In this document: one piece after another, positions 33,896-40,951 of the stretch
Position numbering within the stretch: position 1 is the stretch's first letter
Layout: every line of letters starts with the position of its first letter
From: CAYQMF01 sp964418595
GTDB taxonomy: Bacteria > Planctomycetota > UBA1135 > UBA2386
Direction of reading: 5' to 3'
Length of the DNA: 40,951 bases
Assembly: GCA_964418595.1 (NCBI GenBank)
Contig: CAYQMF010000052.1
Location: 1 to 40,951 of the forward strand
Position numbers and translations under genes: made by a program
The notes under the pieces: generated by a model
Seen by the model: only the letters and a program-made list of their open reading frames with translations
What the model was told of the DNA's origin: nothing
Databases searched by the model: none

Positions 33896-33924
33896 AAACT
33901 ACAAAAACGTAGTCGATCTGTCCA
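33896..33924 (-). promoter_or_regulatory. Candidate abiE promoter with internal dyad
   Basis: On the minus strand TGGACA (33924-33919) is a five-of-six -35, with a weak TAGTTT (33901-33896) 17 bp downstream. Between and over the -10 lies an inverted repeat ACTAC/GTAGT (33898-33902 and 33909-33913, spacer AAAAAC). The region is the most AT-rich near the pair. AbiEi-type antitoxins bind inverted repeats in their own promoters, which fits this position. The -10 is poor. Confidence 0.4.
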
Positions 33925-33979
33925 CATGAAATCCGGCGCGGGCATTCCCCCGATGGGGCGCGACCGTCGGCGCCGACTC

Positions 33980-35059
33980 CTACCCGCGTCGCTGCCGGCG
34001 CCACGCCCGCCAGGTGACCGCGAAGATCGTGGCGCCAGTGAGCGGGATGACGAAGGTGCCCATCACCCAGACGAAGCCGCCGAGCGCGTCGTGCCGAGTG
34101 GCCTGCAGGATCAGGTAGCCCGTGTAGGCGGCGTAGTAGCCGAGGAAGAGCGCGGCCTCCCAGCGGGCGATCAGGTGGCCGGTGGCGAAGAGCGGCAGGC
34201 AGGCGACGGCCACCGCGACCATCACCGGCAGGTCGAAGGCCAGCATCGCGTCGGACACGGCGAGCCCGCTCGGTGCGACCGTCGCCGACATGCCGAGCAC
34301 GCCCATGATGTTGAAGATGTTGCTGCCGACGACGTTGCCGACCGCGATGTCCCGTTCGCCGCGTATCGCCGCCGTGATCGAGGTGGCGACCTCCGGGAGC
34401 GAGGTGCCCGCGGCCACGATGGTGAGGCTCACGATGACATCGCTGACCCCGAACCAGCGCGCGAACGCGACCGCGCCGTCGACCAGCCATTGCGATCCCA
34501 GCACCAGCAACGCAAGGCCCGCGAGCACGAACCCGACGTTGACGACGACGCCCGGGCCCTTCGTGTTGCCGTACTCGTGGTCGAACTCGGCGGCCTGCGC
34601 GCCCGCCTTGGTCCGGCTGGCGCGCACGCACCACACGGTGTAGGCGATGAGCCCGAGCAGGAGCGCGATGCCGTCGAGGCGACCGATCGTCCCGTCGAGT
34701 GACAGGAGCAGCGCGCCGAGCGACAGACCGATCATGATCGGCACGTCGCGGCGCACGAGTTCCTGGGCGACGACCACCGGGGTGATCAGCGCTGCGGCGC
34801 CCAGGATGAAGAGCACGTTGAAGATGTTGCTGCCGACGACGTTGCCCACGGCCATGTCGGCTTGACCGCGCCACGCAGCCCCCACGCTCACCGCCATCTC
34901 CGGAGCGCTGGTGCCGAACGCCACCACGGTGAGTCCGATCACCAGAGGGGAGACACCGAGCGCAGCGGCGAGCCGCGAGGCGCCACGCACCAGCAGTTCG
35001 GCGCCGGCGACCAGGAGGACGAGACCGACGACGAAGAGGATGACGGTGACCGTGTCCAT
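33980..35059 (-). CDS. Calcium/sodium antiporter (CaCA family)
   Basis: A 359-residue membrane protein with two inverted homologous halves, each carrying the CaCA alpha-repeat. The first is AFGTSAPEMAVSV followed by GNVVGSNIFN; the second is AAGTSLPEVATSI followed by an identical GNVVGSNIFN. The acidic residue in PE is the cation ligand in the family. About ten transmembrane helices are visible, with a charged central loop (SRTKAGAQAAEFDHEYGNTK). It exports calcium in exchange for sodium or protons across the cytoplasmic membrane. The start is ATG 35059. It is probably monocistronic, with 78 bp to the UPRT gene on the upstream side; that gap shows nothing notable. Confidence 0.92.
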   Translation of the reverse strand: MDTVTVILFVVGLVLLVAGAELLVRGASRLAAALGVSPLVIGLTVVAFGTSAPEMAVSVGAAWRGQADMAVGNVVGSNIFNVLFILGAAALITPVVVAQELVRRDVPIMIGLSLGALLLSLDGTIGRLDGIALLLGLIAYTVWCVRASRTKAGAQAAEFDHEYGNTKGPGVVVNVGFVLAGLALLVLGSQWLVDGAVAFARWFGVSDVIVSLTIVAAGTSLPEVATSITAAIRGERDIAVGNVVGSNIFNIMGVLGMSATVAPSGLAVSDAMLAFDLPVMVAVAVACLPLFATGHLIARWEAALFLGYYAAYTGYLILQATRHDALGGFVWVMGTFVIPLTGATIFAVTWRAWRRQRRG

Positions 35060-35137
35060 TGCGGCGAGGGGCGGGACGGAGCGGCGGAAGAGTAGAGAGG
35101 CGTCCTTCGTTCCGGCATCAAAAGTGCTCGATCGGCC

Positions 35138-35908
35138 TCACACCCACGAGTTGGTCAGCAGCTCACCCATGCCGCCTGCCCCGGGCACGATGTACTGCAC
35201 GTCGCTCAACCCGCGCTCGCGCTCGATGTGCGTGCCCGGCACCGTCGCCAACACGTCGGGCGGCGACAGCCCGCGGTCGACGCGGCCGGCGTAGATCTTC
35301 ACCCCCGGCGCCGCGTCGCGCAGGCGCAGGATCGCCTCCGGCGTCACCATCAGGTGCAGCGCGACCATCGACCGGGGTGTCCCGAGGCCGCGGTAGATCT
35401 CGACGGTGCGGGCGACCGTTCCGCCCGTCGCGCCCATCGGGTCGGGGATGAAGATCACCGCGCCGTCGACCGCGCCGCCGATCTTCGTGCCATCGAGGCG
35501 CACGCCGGTGACCTGCTGCTGCTCGTCTAGTGTGCGCGACATGTTCACGAAGTCGAGGCGCACGTTCGCGGCGGGCAGGACGCTGCCAGCCAGTTCGTAG
35601 CACGTCTGCGACGGCAGGATCCCGGCGCGGATCACCGCACAGATCACGAGCGGCGTGCGCGTGCACAGGTGCCGGCCCTGGGTGAAGGCACGGGGTTCGC
35701 TGGCGGCCATGCGCGTCGCGACCCGCTGCTCGTGGTGCGGAAACTCCCGCGCCATCGCCTCGGCGGCCAGGCGCTCGTAGGCCAGGCGCACGAGTCCCGG
35801 GACCTGCTCGATCCCGGTGTCCTGGGCGCCGATCCGCGCCAGCAGGGTCAGCAGGAAGGGATCGTCGGGCACCACCACATCGGGGCCGTAGCGATGCTGC
35901 AGGAGCAT
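35138..35908 (-). CDS. upp: Uracil phosphoribosyltransferase (long variant)
   Basis: A 256-residue pyrimidine-salvage enzyme converting uracil and PRPP to UMP. The PRPP loop reads IFIPDPMGATGGT (usual form DPMLATGGS), the dimer/flexible arm region contains VICAVIRAGILPS, and the uracil-binding tail is VQYIVPGAGGMGE (usual YIVPGLGDAGD). The protein is about 45 residues longer than the E. coli type, mainly at the N-terminus and in loops, so the base specificity could differ. The start ATG 35908 is followed by a coherent N-terminal helix; a GTG at 35917 would add three residues. It diverges from the MBL/LTD gene, with 46 bp between their starts. Confidence 0.85.
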   Translation of the reverse strand: MLLQHRYGPDVVVPDDPFLLTLLARIGAQDTGIEQVPGLVRLAYERLAAEAMAREFPHHEQRVATRMAASEPRAFTQGRHLCTRTPLVICAVIRAGILPSQTCYELAGSVLPAANVRLDFVNMSRTLDEQQQVTGVRLDGTKIGGAVDGAVIFIPDPMGATGGTVARTVEIYRGLGTPRSMVALHLMVTPEAILRLRDAAPGVKIYAGRVDRGLSPPDVLATVPGTHIERERGLSDVQYIVPGAGGMGELLTNSWV

Positions 35909-35954
35909 GCGGCGCACGATACCATCCGCGCCCGTCCCTCTGCCCGTCGTCCCC

Positions 35955-37775
35955 ATGCGCTCACTCCTGCTCCGGCTCGCCGCCGTCTCCGCCTTCACGG
36001 CGACGCTTCTAGTCCGCATCTCCGCCCAGGCGCCGGCGGGTGACGAGTCCGCGCCGGTCGGGCTGACCATCATCGTCGTCGACGTGGGCCAGGGGTCCGG
36101 TTGCATCATCAAGGCGCCCGACGGTGCCCTGCACGTGTTCGACGCCGGCAACAACGGCGATGGCACCAACCGGTTGGTCCCCCTGCTGCGCAGCCTCGGT
36201 ACCGACTACCGCTACACCTTCCTCAGCCACTACCACTCCGACCACGGCGGCGGCATCGACGAGGTGTTGACCCAGCTCCCGTTCCAGCTCGCCTACGACC
36301 GCGGCGACGTGAACGCGAGCGGCAGCACCTACACGGGTCACATCGCCGCGGCCGGGTCGCGGCGGCGCACGGTCACGCCGGGCCAGGTGATCCCGCTCGG
36401 CGGCGGCGCCACCGCGCGCGTGATCGCCGTGGATGGCAGGGTCGTAGGGGGCACGACCGTGCCGGTCACGGGCACGTCGCAGGAGGAGAACTCGCGGTCG
36501 ATCGCGCTGCGCATCGACTACGGGCGCTTCTCGATGTGGATCGGCGGAGACCTCACCGGTGGCGCCAGCAGCACCGCCGACGTCGAGAGCCCGGCGGCGC
36601 AGCAGTGCGGGAACGTCGACGTCTACATCGCCGACCACCACGGTTCCGTCACGTCGACCAATGCGACGCTGTGGGCGCTGTTGCAGCCGGAACTCGCGAT
36701 GGTGAGCTGCGGCACCGACAACTCGTACGGGCACCCGCACAACGAGACCATCGCCCTCGTCAACAACACGACCCGCGTCGTGCCGCTGTTGTCGACGACC
36801 GTTGGCGCACGCAAGATCGGCTACGGCGTCGCCAACGGCCACATGACGCTGGTCACCGACGGCGAGCGCTATCGGCTGAGCGCGCCCGGCGGTCAGTACC
36901 TGGACTTCCTGGTCGACGAGGTCACGCGTGCACCTGCGGCCGGCGACCTCGTCATCTCGGAGTTCCACCGCGACCCCGCTGCGGTCGCCGACTCCGCCGG
37001 CGAGTACTTCGAGCTGACCAACGTCGGCGGCGCGCCGGTGGGGCTGCGCGGCCTGCGCCTGTCGACCAACACCGGGCCGCTGACCCTTGGCACGAACCTG
37101 GCGCTCTATCCCGGCCGGCCGGTGCTGTTCGTCGCCGACGGCGACGGCTCGCGCAACGGCGGCCTGCCGCTGGGCATCACGTGGCCGGTCAACTCGACGG
37201 CGCTCGGCAACACCTCCGGCACGATCGTCCTGCAGAGCGCGTCGAGCGCGACACTCGACTCGGTGTCGTACACATCGAGCTTCCCCGGCGGCACCGGCGT
37301 GGCGAGCGAGCGCAGGGACCTGTTGGCTCCGGCCACCAGCGCCAACTTCGTGCCCGCGCCGTTCACCTATGGGCTCGGCGACCGGGGTTCGCCCGGCCGG
37401 CGCAACGGCGGCGACACGACGCGCGCCGCGGGGCGGATGGTGGTCGAGGCCGCGACGTCGTCGCTGACCCTGCGTGCCACGGCGATCTCGCACGGCGGCT
37501 ACGTGAGCGTGCTGGGTCTGTCGTTCGGCAACACGGGGTTCCCCTTCCTCAACGGGTTCATCACCATCGATCCCGATCCGCTCTTCATGCTGAGCACGAA
37601 CCTGCCCGGGTGCGTGGCGCTCCTGCCGAACGAAGGCTACCGCTCGCTGACTCTCGTCCTGCCTTCGCCCAACCCGTTGCTGGGCGTCGCCGCCTACGCG
37701 GCGCACGTGGTGCTCGATCTCGGCACGCCGTCGGTCGGCACCGTCTCCACCGCGACGAGGTTCGTGTTCCAGTGA
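35955..37775 (+). CDS. Secreted metallo-beta-lactamase-fold protein with lamin-tail domain
   Basis: A 606-residue protein with a signal peptide (MRSLLLRLAAVSAFTATLL, cleaved near residue 25). Residues 36-310 are a ComEC-type metallo-beta-lactamase domain: VVDVGQGSGCIIKAPDG, FDAGNNG, the metal motif SHYHSDHGGG (His92, His94, Asp96, His97), IGGDLTGG and ADHHGS. Residues about 325-450 form a lamin-tail (LTD) domain: DLVISEFHRDP and GEYFELTNVGGAPVGLRG. The last about 120 residues are a beta-rich module with LPGCVALLP and a terminal VVLDLGTPSVGTVS, resembling the C-terminal module of the kelch protein at 3-1091. Both enzymatic and LTD domains are seen in extracellular nucleases and phosphodiesterases. 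The ATG at 35955 begins the signal peptide; an in-frame ATG at 35907 is less good. Confidence 0.82.
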   Translation: MRSLLLRLAAVSAFTATLLVRISAQAPAGDESAPVGLTIIVVDVGQGSGCIIKAPDGALHVFDAGNNGDGTNRLVPLLRSLGTDYRYTFLSHYHSDHGGGIDEVLTQLPFQLAYDRGDVNASGSTYTGHIAAAGSRRRTVTPGQVIPLGGGATARVIAVDGRVVGGTTVPVTGTSQEENSRSIALRIDYGRFSMWIGGDLTGGASSTADVESPAAQQCGNVDVYIADHHGSVTSTNATLWALLQPELAMVSCGTDNSYGHPHNETIALVNNTTRVVPLLSTTVGARKIGYGVANGHMTLVTDGERYRLSAPGGQYLDFLVDEVTRAPAAGDLVISEFHRDPAAVADSAGEYFELTNVGGAPVGLRGLRLSTNTGPLTLGTNLALYPGRPVLFVADGDGSRNGGLPLGITWPVNSTALGNTSGTIVLQSASSATLDSVSYTSSFPGGTGVASERRDLLAPATSANFVPAPFTYGLGDRGSPGRRNGGDTTRAAGRMVVEAATSSLTLRATAISHGGYVSVLGLSFGNTGFPFLNGFITIDPDPLFMLSTNLPGCVALLPNEGYRSLTLVLPSPNPLLGVAAYAAHVVLDLGTPSVGTVSTATRFVFQ

Positions 37776-38311
37776 GCCACCCCGAGTTCCCGGTGGTCCT
37801 CAGCCGCGACGCGATCCTCCGCCGCATCCACGAACTCGCGCGCGAGGTGCAGCGCGCGTATCGCGACGCGCCGCCGATCCTGCTCGCGGTGATGGATGGC
37901 GCCCGGGTCTTCGCGGAACACTTGCGCCGCCTCCTCCCCGGGCAGCCACCGTGCGCGGAAGTGCGCGCCAAGAGCTACGGCGATGCGATGGTGAGCAGCG
38001 GGCGCGTGGAGATCACGCTCGGTGCCGACCTCGACGTGCAGGGGCGCGACGTCGTGGTCGTCGAAGACATCGTCGACACCGGTCGCACGGTGCGGGCGCT
38101 CGACGAGCGCCTGCGGGCACTCGGGGCGCGCAGCGTCAAGGTCGCCACGCTGTTGTCGAAGCCTTCGCGGCGGGTGGTCGCCGTGGATCTCGAGTGGGTC
38201 GGCTTCGAGATCCCCGACGAGTTCGTGATCGGGTTCGGCATGGACGTCGCAGGCCGCTACCGCGACCTGCCCTACGTCGGCGTGTATCGCGCCGAGCTCG
38301 AGCGCGCGTAG
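37772..38311 (+). CDS. hpt: Hypoxanthine phosphoribosyltransferase
   Basis: A 179-residue purine-salvage enzyme. The PRPP-binding motif VVVVEDIVDTGRT and the base-recognition tail WVGFEIPDEFVIGFGMDV with RYRDLPYVG are diagnostic of the bacterial HPRT family, and AVMDGARVFAEHLRRLL and KSYGDAMVSSG cover the N-terminal half. It converts hypoxanthine (and often guanine) to the nucleotide using PRPP in the cytoplasm. The GTG start at 37772-37774 overlaps the stop of the MBL/LTD gene (GTGA), so a cytoplasmic salvage enzyme is translationally coupled to a secreted hydrolase-like protein. It converges on the SRPBCC-like gene with only 3 bp between stops. Confidence 0.92.
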   Translation: MSHPEFPVVLSRDAILRRIHELAREVQRAYRDAPPILLAVMDGARVFAEHLRRLLPGQPPCAEVRAKSYGDAMVSSGRVEITLGADLDVQGRDVVVVEDIVDTGRTVRALDERLRALGARSVKVATLLSKPSRRVVAVDLEWVGFEIPDEFVIGFGMDVAGRYRDLPYVGVYRAELERA

Positions 38312-38314
38312 CGG

Positions 38315-38815
38315 TCAGCCCGACTTCGCGAGGGCGGTGCGCAGGTGCTGCGCGACGTCGGCCACCAGGCGATGCACGGAGGCCTCGGCCAGCCGGTGTC
38401 CCACCAGGGCGTCGATCGCGCCGCCGACGATGCCGAGCGGAGGCTCGTACGAGCCCAGGAAGTCGAGCTGGGTCTCCGCGCCGCTCAGCGGGTAGAGCGA
38501 CAGCTCCGCGTGCATGACCGGAAAGAGGCGCGGCGACTTCGCGGCCTGCCAGGCGAGCGGCAGGCGCGCGCCCGCCCCGAGCTTGCTGACCTTGGGCATG
38601 TCGGTCATCGCGCCGACGGTGATCACGACGTCGGCGCCGACCTCGATCCCGGCGAGGTTCACGCGCAGCGCGGTGGCCACGGAGTGCGCCCGTGCTGACG
38701 CCGCGCGCGTCGCCGCCTGGAAGACCTCGGCCGCGCCCTTCTCGAGCGCGGCGCGCACCCGCTCGTATGGGTGGTTCACGTAGTCGTAGCAACGGATCTC
38801 GCGCACGCTGGGCAT
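38315..38815 (-). CDS. SRPBCC/START-like lipid-binding protein, function unknown
   Basis: A 166-residue protein. The N-terminal YDYVNHPYERVRAAL and C-terminal long helix (GHRLAEASVHRLVADVAQHLR) with VMHAELSLYPLSG and TQLDFLGSYEPPLG between them fit the SRPBCC helix-grip fold, which binds hydrophobic ligands. No catalytic motif is evident. The start is ATG 38815, just before the first strand; the frame is open upstream, but that part is the antisense of the acetyltransferase gene. The acetyltransferase gene lies 56 bp upstream on the same strand. Confidence 0.65.
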   Translation of the reverse strand: MPSVREIRCYDYVNHPYERVRAALEKGAAEVFQAATRAASARAHSVATALRVNLAGIEVGADVVITVGAMTDMPKVSKLGAGARLPLAWQAAKSPRLFPVMHAELSLYPLSGAETQLDFLGSYEPPLGIVGGAIDALVGHRLAEASVHRLVADVAQHLRTALAKSG

Positions 38816-38871
38816 CGTCTGGCTCCGGACTCCAGACGCTTGGGCCGTGGCCACGTTTTCGTCGCGACGAC

Positions 38872-39372
38872 CTACACGCCGAAGTCGTACTGCCAGAACC
38901 CGACGTCGTGCCACTGCCCGAACTTGCACCCCACACCGCGGAACACACCCACGGCACGGAAGCCCAGCGCCTCGTGCAGGCGGATCGACACCGGGTTGGG
39001 CAGCGCGATCCCGGCGATCGCGGTGCGGAAGCCCGTCTGCTGCAGCCGATCGAGCAGCGCCGCCATGAGTGCGCGCCCGACTCCCTTGCCGTGCAGGGCT
39101 GGCTCGATGTACACGCCGGTCTCGGTGGTGCGCGCGTAGGCATCGCGGTCGCGCCAGCGGCCCGCCTTGGCGTAGCCGGCGAAGCGGCCGTCGACCTCCG
39201 CCGCGAGCCACGGGTACTGCGCGGCGCCGGTGCGCCACAGCGCCTCGAACTGCGCGTCGGTGGCGGGCTCGTACGCGAAGTGGACGGCGGTGGTCGCGAT
39301 GTAGTGGTTGGTGAGCGCGTTGGCCGGCGCGACGTCGCGCGCCTCGAAGGTGCGAACCACGATCCCGGTCAT
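38872..39372 (-). CDS. GNAT N-acetyltransferase, phosphinothricin-acetyltransferase-like
   Basis: A 166-residue acetyltransferase. IVVRTFEARDVAPANALTNH and the acetyl-CoA-binding motif A (ETGVYIEPALHGKGVGRAL) are clear, with LPNPVSIRLHEALGFRAVGV and GQWHDVGFWQYDF at the end. This tail is typical of the PAT/MnaT subgroup that acetylates small amino-acid analogues such as methionine sulfoximine or sulfone. The actual substrate is not known. The start is ATG 39372, 55 bp after the S46 peptidase stop on the same strand. Confidence 0.88.
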   Translation of the reverse strand: MTGIVVRTFEARDVAPANALTNHYIATTAVHFAYEPATDAQFEALWRTGAAQYPWLAAEVDGRFAGYAKAGRWRDRDAYARTTETGVYIEPALHGKGVGRALMAALLDRLQQTGFRTAIAGIALPNPVSIRLHEALGFRAVGVFRGVGCKFGQWHDVGFWQYDFGV

Positions 39373-39427
39373 GCGCGGAGCGTCCGCGGCGAGGTCCTTG
39401 CCGTCCAGCGAGATCCGCGCTCGGGTG

Positions 39428-40951
39428 TCACTCGCCGAGCAGCTCGGCGAGCGCGCGCCCGGCCGGCAGCACCTGCTCCATGACCCACAGCACGTAGCGG
39501 ATGTCGACCGACACGTTGCGCGAGCGATCGGCGTTCCAGCCGAAGTCGCCGGACACGGCCTCGAACACCCGGTCGAAGTTGAGCCCCACCAGCTCGCCCT
39601 TGCCGTTGATGACGCACGAGCCCGAGTTGCCCCCCGTGGTGTCGCCGTCGCTGAGGAAGCACACCGGCACGTCGCCCAGGGTCTGGTCGAAGAAGCGGCT
39701 CGCGCTGCGGCCCTTCGCCGCTTCGAGCAGCGCCGCGGGACTCGCGAAGGGTTCGGCCCCGGTCTCCTTGCGCAGGATGCCGGCGACGGTCGTGTGCGGG
39801 ATGTAGCGCACGCCGTCGCGGGGCGTGTAGCCCTTCACGTTGGCGAACGACACGCGCAGCGTCCCGTTGGCATCGGGATAGAACTTCTTGCCGCGCCACG
39901 CCTGCTGGGCGTCGATCCACACGCGACCCAGCGCGAGGCGGCGGCCGGTGCGCGCCTCGTCGCGAGCGCCCATCGCGCGCAGTTCGGCCGCGATGCTGCG
40001 CGCGAACACGAGCAGGCGATCGTCGTGGGCGCGCACCGCGTCGCGACCCTGCGCCGCCAGTTCGACGCGACGCGCGCCGTCGACCAGCGGGCTGTCGAGG
40101 AGCGGGTGCGTCACCGTCTCGATGGGGGCGGCCGGATCGGTGAACAACCACTCCGTACCCTCGATGTGCTCCGCCGGCGGCAACAGCCGCGCCTCCTGCA
40201 GGATCGCCGCGAGCACCGGCGCCTGGATGCGTTTCAGATCGCGAGCGGCGGCGTCGCCGCCGAGCCGCGCCAGGCGCGCGAGCTCGGCGTCCTCCGTGGC
40301 GGGGGTTGCCGGCGCCTGCTGGTCGAGCGTGATCATCGCCTGCAAGAGCGGCAGGATGCGCGCGTCGGCGAGCAGGCGCAGGAGGAGATCCTTCTGCGTC
40401 GTCTGCGCCTCCTCCGCGTCCACCGCCTGCATGTCGGCGAGGATCGTGCCCCACTTCGCCTTGCGCTCCGGATCGGCCTCGACCCACGCGGTGAACTGCG
40501 CCTCCTCCGCTTGCCGGATAGCCACGGTGGCGTTGCGCTCCAGGCCCTGCACCATGCCGAGCGCGTTCTTCTGCACGTTGGCGAGGCTCTTGACCGTGCT
40601 GGCGAAGCGCAGCGCCAGCGCCTCGTCGCCGACGCCGGCCTTCTCGAGCACGTCGATGACGTTGGTCAGCACGCGGTGGCGGAGCGGGTAGTACACGCCG
40701 GCGCGGTCGGCGATCGCCGCCGCGGTGAGGTAGCGCACCGTGCGACCCGGGTAGCCGAGCACCATCACGAGGTCGCCCTCGCGCACGCCGGCGCGGCTCA
40801 CCCGCAGGTAGTGCTCCGGTTGGAACGGCACGTTGTCCTTTGCGTACGCCTTGGGGGAACCGTCGGCGGCGGCGTAGGCGCGGAACAGGCTGAAGTCGCC
40901 GGTGTGGCGCGGCCACTCCCAGTTGTCGACCTCGCCGCCGAACTCGCCGAT
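39428..40951 (-). CDS. S46-family dipeptidyl-peptidase, N-terminus outside window
   Basis: About 507 C-terminal residues of a roughly 700-residue S46 exopeptidase; the start lies beyond the right edge. At the edge is GGEVDNWEWPRHTGDFS, the conserved block that holds the catalytic Asp. It is followed by the DLVMVLGYPGRTVRYLT motif, a long helical domain (about residues 60-250 of the visible part) and the nucleophile block TTGGNSGSC, with the Ser codon at 39623-39625. Exactly 18 residues after that Ser, at codon 39569-39571, is Arg (NFDRVFEAVSGD). In characterised enzymes Arg at this site gives DPP11 specificity for Asp or Glu at P1, while Gly gives DPP7. The enzyme is expected in the periplasm. 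Confidence 0.92.
   Translation of the reverse strand: MGEFGGEVDNWEWPRHTGDFSLFRAYAAADGSPKAYAKDNVPFQPEHYLRVSRAGVREGDLVMVLGYPGRTVRYLTAAAIADRAGVYYPLRHRVLTNVIDVLEKAGVGDEALALRFASTVKSLANVQKNALGMVQGLERNATVAIRQAEEAQFTAWVEADPERKAKWGTILADMQAVDAEEAQTTQKDLLLRLLADARILPLLQAMITLDQQAPATPATEDAELARLARLGGDAAARDLKRIQAPVLAAILQEARLLPPAEHIEGTEWLFTDPAAPIETVTHPLLDSPLVDGARRVELAAQGRDAVRAHDDRLLVFARSIAAELRAMGARDEARTGRRLALGRVWIDAQQAWRGKKFYPDANGTLRVSFANVKGYTPRDGVRYIPHTTVAGILRKETGAEPFASPAALLEAAKGRSASRFFDQTLGDVPVCFLSDGDTTGGNSGSCVINGKGELVGLNFDRVFEAVSGDFGWNADRSRNVSVDIRYVLWVMEQVLPAGRALAELLGE

Noticed and set aside
33886..33945. Upstream ATG for AbiEi
   Set aside because: It would place the promoter and dyad inside the coding region; the winged helix starts at 33885.
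1..40951. Mobile elements, CRISPR arrays, tRNA or rRNA genes
   Set aside because: No transposase or integrase motifs, no spaced direct-repeat arrays and no tRNA/rRNA-like folds were noticed by eye; a covariance-model scan would be needed to exclude small RNAs.

Overview
The window is GC-rich bacterial chromosome, densely packed with genes on both strands, with no rRNA, tRNA, CRISPR array or transposase that I can see. The gene content fits an uncultured, high-GC member of the Planctomycetota (moderate confidence; a myxobacterium or acidobacterium is less likely). Pointers are a PknB-type kinase with a transmembrane segment and a long helical repeat tail, a secreted kelch protein and a lamin-tail/metallo-beta-lactamase protein that seem to share a lineage-style C-terminal module, HEAT-repeat proteins, anchored proteins with carboxypeptidase-regulatory-like folds, and several secreted peptidases (M28, S41, S46). 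Many starts are GTG or TTG, Shine-Dalgarno sequences are almost absent, and cotranscribed genes often overlap by exactly GTGA.

Layout. 1-5400: the tail of a kelch-repeat secreted protein, then a leftward group made of a DUF2868 membrane protein, a DUF3482 GTPase and a decayed DUF819 transporter gene. 5600-9080: a cobalamin-type radical SAM enzyme and an M28 metallopeptidase, separated by a leader with a (TC)n microsatellite. 9085-15918: a leftward glycan cluster (GT4, a GT2-GT4 fusion, a small GT-B-like protein) ending in the Ser/Thr kinase. 15919-16240: a 322-bp divergent intergenic region with a dyad, helically phased direct repeats and a good extended -10 promoter in front of a HEAT-repeat gene. 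17864-20818: alpha/beta hydrolase, phosphatidylserine decarboxylase, a LysM lipoprotein candidate and a stand-alone RelA/SpoT-type HD hydrolase. 20975-28002: a large anchored beta-domain protein, an S41 peptidase relative that lacks its nucleophile, then a second surface-glycan/lipid cluster (GT-C-like membrane protein, methyltransferase, GT2).

28086-32480: a rightward group of an exported methyltransferase-fold lipoprotein, an APC amino-acid permease and a membrane-embedded spermidine-synthase-like protein. 32534-33885: an AbiE-type type IV toxin-antitoxin pair. 33980-35059: a Ca2+/Na+ antiporter. 35138-38311: uracil phosphoribosyltransferase, a secreted metallo-beta-lactamase/lamin-tail protein, and a translationally coupled hypoxanthine-type phosphoribosyltransferase, which together look like a possible extracellular-nucleotide scavenging and salvage locus. 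38315-40951: an SRPBCC-like protein, a GNAT acetyltransferase and most of an S46 dipeptidyl-peptidase running off the right edge, with the Arg that marks acidic-residue (DPP11-type) specificity.

The best leads for undescribed biology are the exported methyltransferase operon, the secreted MBL/LTD plus salvage locus, the DUF2868/DUF3482 GTPase pair, the nucleophile-less S41 protein and the regulatory block at 15960-16140. None is proven by sequence alone.
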